Of a stretch of 44,025 nucleotides of DNA, positions 42,029 through 44,025 are shown one piece after another. This stretch comes from a virus. The DNA lies in the IMG/VR virus record IMGVR_UViG_3300047552_001348, positions 1 through 44,025 of that record; one strand, given 5' to 3'. The first letter of the stretch is position 1. Every line of letters begins with the position of its first letter. The notes under the pieces are model-generated. The model saw nothing but the letters and a program-made list of their open reading frames with translations, was not told where the DNA came from and searched no databases. The translations under genes were made by a program, and so were the position numbers.

Positions 42029-43654
42029 TTAAACAGGATTTGCGAAGTTTCGTTCCAAACTGGAAATCAAGGAAACACTGTTCGCCTTTGACTTAGCAAT
42101 CGTGCCTGTTGCCTTCACATACTGACCAGTTGACAATCCCAACGCAACCACCGTGATACCGGCATCAGTAGAAGCAGTACGACCACCTTGTACGTTACCG
42201 TCATAGTTGAATGTCCATGCAACGCTAGAAGCGCCCCCGACATTACCTGTGATATCGGTCCCCACGTTGTCCTGAACAATAACAGCACCTGTTTCGCCGA
42301 AGTCATTACCGGCACCGGGAAGTGTGGTGAAGAATGCCCAATATTTAGCATTAGCATCGTTCTTCAGGTTATCGCCGAAGTTGATGGTCAATGCCGCGAC
42401 ATATGGGAAAGTACGCTTTGTATTCTGTGCATCATAGAATTCAATGTCGTTGGTATCAGCAGCCGCAAAAGAATCGATATAAACGCCTGCCGCAGTCACC
42501 AGAGTAGAACCAACGAATGACAACAGACTGTCAGCGGTCTTACCAATGATCGATGCGGTCGCATCAGCATCAATATCGGTGTTCTGACGCAGCAGGTATT
42601 GAACCTTTTCATAGACCTGATAACGAGTCGCAGCCCCATTGCTATAAGTCGCAACAGTTGTATCGGCATCAATGATGACCGTAAATGGATAATAGGTAGA
42701 ACCAATCAGACGTTCACCTTCATATGCAGCCCAATGGGTTGCATCAGCAGAAGGTAGGGTTGCGGTCGAAGTATAACCCAAAATACACTTGTACCAACGA
42801 TTGTTACCGGTATCTTTAACCACATCAGCAGCGACGTAAGTAGTTGCCGATGCAAAGTTACCTTTCACTGTGTAACGTACATCACTCGAATCGCGCAGAT
42901 AGGTGATATTAACGTTGGTGTAAGGTGTTGTGGTAGAAACTGTTGAATCGTTGTTGGTAATCGCCAGATCAGTAGCGTTTGCCAATGGGAAACGATATGC
43001 CTGATAAGTCAGTTGCGACACACCAATGTCTGCCAGAGAAGACTGAGAATATAGTTTACCATACTCGCGAACGAAAATCTTGAAGTACGAACGATAATCG
43101 TAACCATCAACTGTACTACCATCACCGTTAGGATCAGAATAGATTTGAACCGCTTGGTTAACGTTGTTTGTCAGAAGGACGTTAGTAGCCGCGCCGCCTG
43201 CAACTTGCTGGAAATAAGCCTGATCGGTATTGGCAGCAAAAGTACCCAACGTAATAATACTTGCCCACATTTCTGTAGGAAGACCAGTGGATGGACTAAC
43301 AACAGCCCAACCGCCTGTACGAACCAGTTCAGGAGTTTTGGCAGCAGAAGCACCGGAAGTATTGGTTTTGTCGAAATTCCATCCGTTGGAAAGTTCCATA
43401 CTTTCGTCTGTCAGTGGAGTGGCAGGAAATGGGAACTTAATCAGAGTCGAATCGGTACGCCAAATTTCTTTCAGCTTTGAGTAGACACATTTAATTGTAA
43501 CACCATCGGTTGTCAGGTTGCCTGTAACCTTAAGTGCAATTGTTTTTGTTGATGTGGTGATGACCAATTCGGTTGTTGCGGATGCGAATGCAACATCAAC
43601 CGAATATGTCAAAAAGTCGGGATCGACTATTGGACTGGAGCCATAAAAAGCCAT
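42029..43654 (-). CDS. Tail or virion structural protein, 541 aa
   Basis: The sequence is Thr/Ala/Gly-rich and beta-structured. It begins MAFYGSSPIVDPDFLTYSVDVAFASATTELVITTSTKTIA. A module near residues 278-322 (ATTYVAADVVKDTGNNRWYK, then a Cys and WAAYEG) resembles carbohydrate-binding modules of the CBM5/12 kind often found in phage fibre proteins. No catalytic motif is seen. It has a good ribosome site (aaggaaac) and is followed by a strong terminator, so it is made abundantly, as for a major structural protein. The identity (fibre, neck or sheath) is not fixed. Confidence 0.7.
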   Translation of the reverse strand: MAFYGSSPIVDPDFLTYSVDVAFASATTELVITTSTKTIALKVTGNLTTDGVTIKCVYSKLKEIWRTDSTLIKFPFPATPLTDESMELSNGWNFDKTNTSGASAAKTPELVRTGGWAVVSPSTGLPTEMWASIITLGTFAANTDQAYFQQVAGGAATNVLLTNNVNQAVQIYSDPNGDGSTVDGYDYRSYFKIFVREYGKLYSQSSLADIGVSQLTYQAYRFPLANATDLAITNNDSTVSTTTPYTNVNITYLRDSSDVRYTVKGNFASATTYVAADVVKDTGNNRWYKCILGYTSTATLPSADATHWAAYEGERLIGSTYYPFTVIIDADTTVATYSNGAATRYQVYEKVQYLLRQNTDIDADATASIIGKTADSLLSFVGSTLVTAAGVYIDSFAAADTNDIEFYDAQNTKRTFPYVAALTINFGDNLKNDANAKYWAFFTTLPGAGNDFGETGAVIVQDNVGTDITGNVGGASSVAWTFNYDGNVQGGRTASTDAGITVVALGLSTGQYVKATGTIAKSKANSVSLISSLERNFANPV

Positions 43655-43689
43655 TTGTGTTTCCTTATGTTGGGTTTATTATTATTTAA

Positions 43690-44025
43690 TTAATTCGGGT
43701 TGTAGTATTGTCTATCCTTCTGTTGCTGAATCGGTATTGACTGATCAGAAGAAGAATAAGTAATCGGTAAAGTAATATCCTGATAACCGAGCGCCAGAAT
43801 CTGAATATATCCAGACTGACCACCACTACTATGAGTGAATGCAAAAGAAGTACCGCTATTGTCGGTTGACCCCAAAGTTATCGCTGTCGTAGGGTCAGTT
43901 CCCTGAAATGCATACACAGTCGATCCTGCCTGTAATCCTGTCAATGTCAGAGTAACAACTTCCAAAGGATACTGCGCCTGTTGGTATATCGAATCCGTTT
44001 TAGTTGGTATCGCAATAGTAGTAAG
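43690..44025 (-). CDS. C-terminal end of a virion protein, cut by the window edge
   Basis: The frame stays open from the stop at 43690 to the end of the window, encoding TTIAIPTKTDSIYQQAQYPL then EVVTLTLTGLQAGSTVYAFQG and a Gly/Ser-rich beta segment, ending KDRQYYNPN. No start lies in the window: the first in-frame TTG (about 43965) lies in the middle of continuous coding sequence. The pattern (VTLTLTGLxxGSxVyaF.GtdPt) is that of an immunoglobulin-like domain of phage virion proteins. At least 111 residues are present. Confidence 0.7.
   Translation of the reverse strand, partial: LTTIAIPTKTDSIYQQAQYPLEVVTLTLTGLQAGSTVYAFQGTDPTTAITLGSTDNSGTSFAFTHSSGGQSGYIQILALGYQDITLPITYSSSDQSIPIQQQKDRQYYNPN

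Noticed and set aside
42029-43654. T4-type tail sheath (gp18).
   Set aside because: Length and position are suggestive, but I see no sheath signature, and the central module looks carbohydrate-binding; kept as generic structural.
31786-44025. T4 late promoters (TATAAATA) for the minus-strand genes.
   Set aside because: I found AT-rich stretches such as ataaatac upstream of terL but no repeated exact match, so no late promoter is claimed.

Overview
The window is part of a large tailed-phage genome (Caudoviricetes). The right end holds a T4-type large terminase and long virion genes. The left three quarters hold dense, short, ATGA-overlapping early genes plus phage metabolism genes: NAD salvage, DNA ligase, MazG-like, DUF932 and NinX/DUF2591. 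Several small families (MSHTPxPW...ANARLIAAAP, NinX/DUF2591) point to a proteobacterial, probably gamma- or betaproteobacterial, host. The genus cannot be told from this window. The paired nadV and nadM/Nudix genes recall KVP40-like T4-superfamily phages, but most tail genes here are not recognisably T4-like.

Layout. 1-2957 (+): an operon of tiny, translationally coupled genes, several duplicated, with a 210-466 block that looks like a structured RNA. 2963-8580 (+): short early units behind a repeated sigma70-like promoter, including the nadM-Nudix/nadV NAD+ salvage pair (4020-6336). 8572-12605: two insertion elements. The first is an IS607-type element (serine recombinase plus TnpB) that splits a small phage gene. 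The second is a tnpB-only IS200/IS605-type element on the minus strand with palindromic ends, also apparently inside a gene. 12612-18858 (+): many small early genes, a metallophosphoesterase, a DUF932 protein, and four members (one more at 31302) of a paralogous family. 18907-23540 (+): a VWA protein, ATP-dependent DNA ligase, MazG-like protein and PAAR protein. 23604-31789 (+): a Cys-phosphatase, a membrane/secretory cluster (coiled-coil membrane protein, mini membrane protein, TAXI-type solute-binding protein, SleB-type hydrolase), ADP-ribosylglycohydrolase, a nucleotidyltransferase-like protein, a YqiA-like esterase and a candidate internal head protein.

At 31786-31789 transcription direction flips. 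Everything to the right is on the minus strand and looks late: terL, an HNH/NUMOD3 homing endonuclease, a 26-residue-repeat protein, a secreted DRGH nuclease, a kinase-like protein, a small membrane protein and large virion/tail genes. Late genes often end in UUCG-tetraloop terminators, whereas plus-strand units start with a distinct, highly repeated promoter (TCTACACATAA, 16-18 bp spacer, TGTGRTACAAT).

The most notable features are the promoter family with its two 5' leader classes, the NAD+ module (salvage pair plus ADP-ribosylglycohydrolase), the two TnpB elements with reconstructable insertion sites, a perfect 21-bp inverted repeat at 16971-17021, the structured region near 210-466, a bacterial-type TAXI receptor in a phage, and late proteins whose N-termini resemble T4 capsid-targeting sequences.
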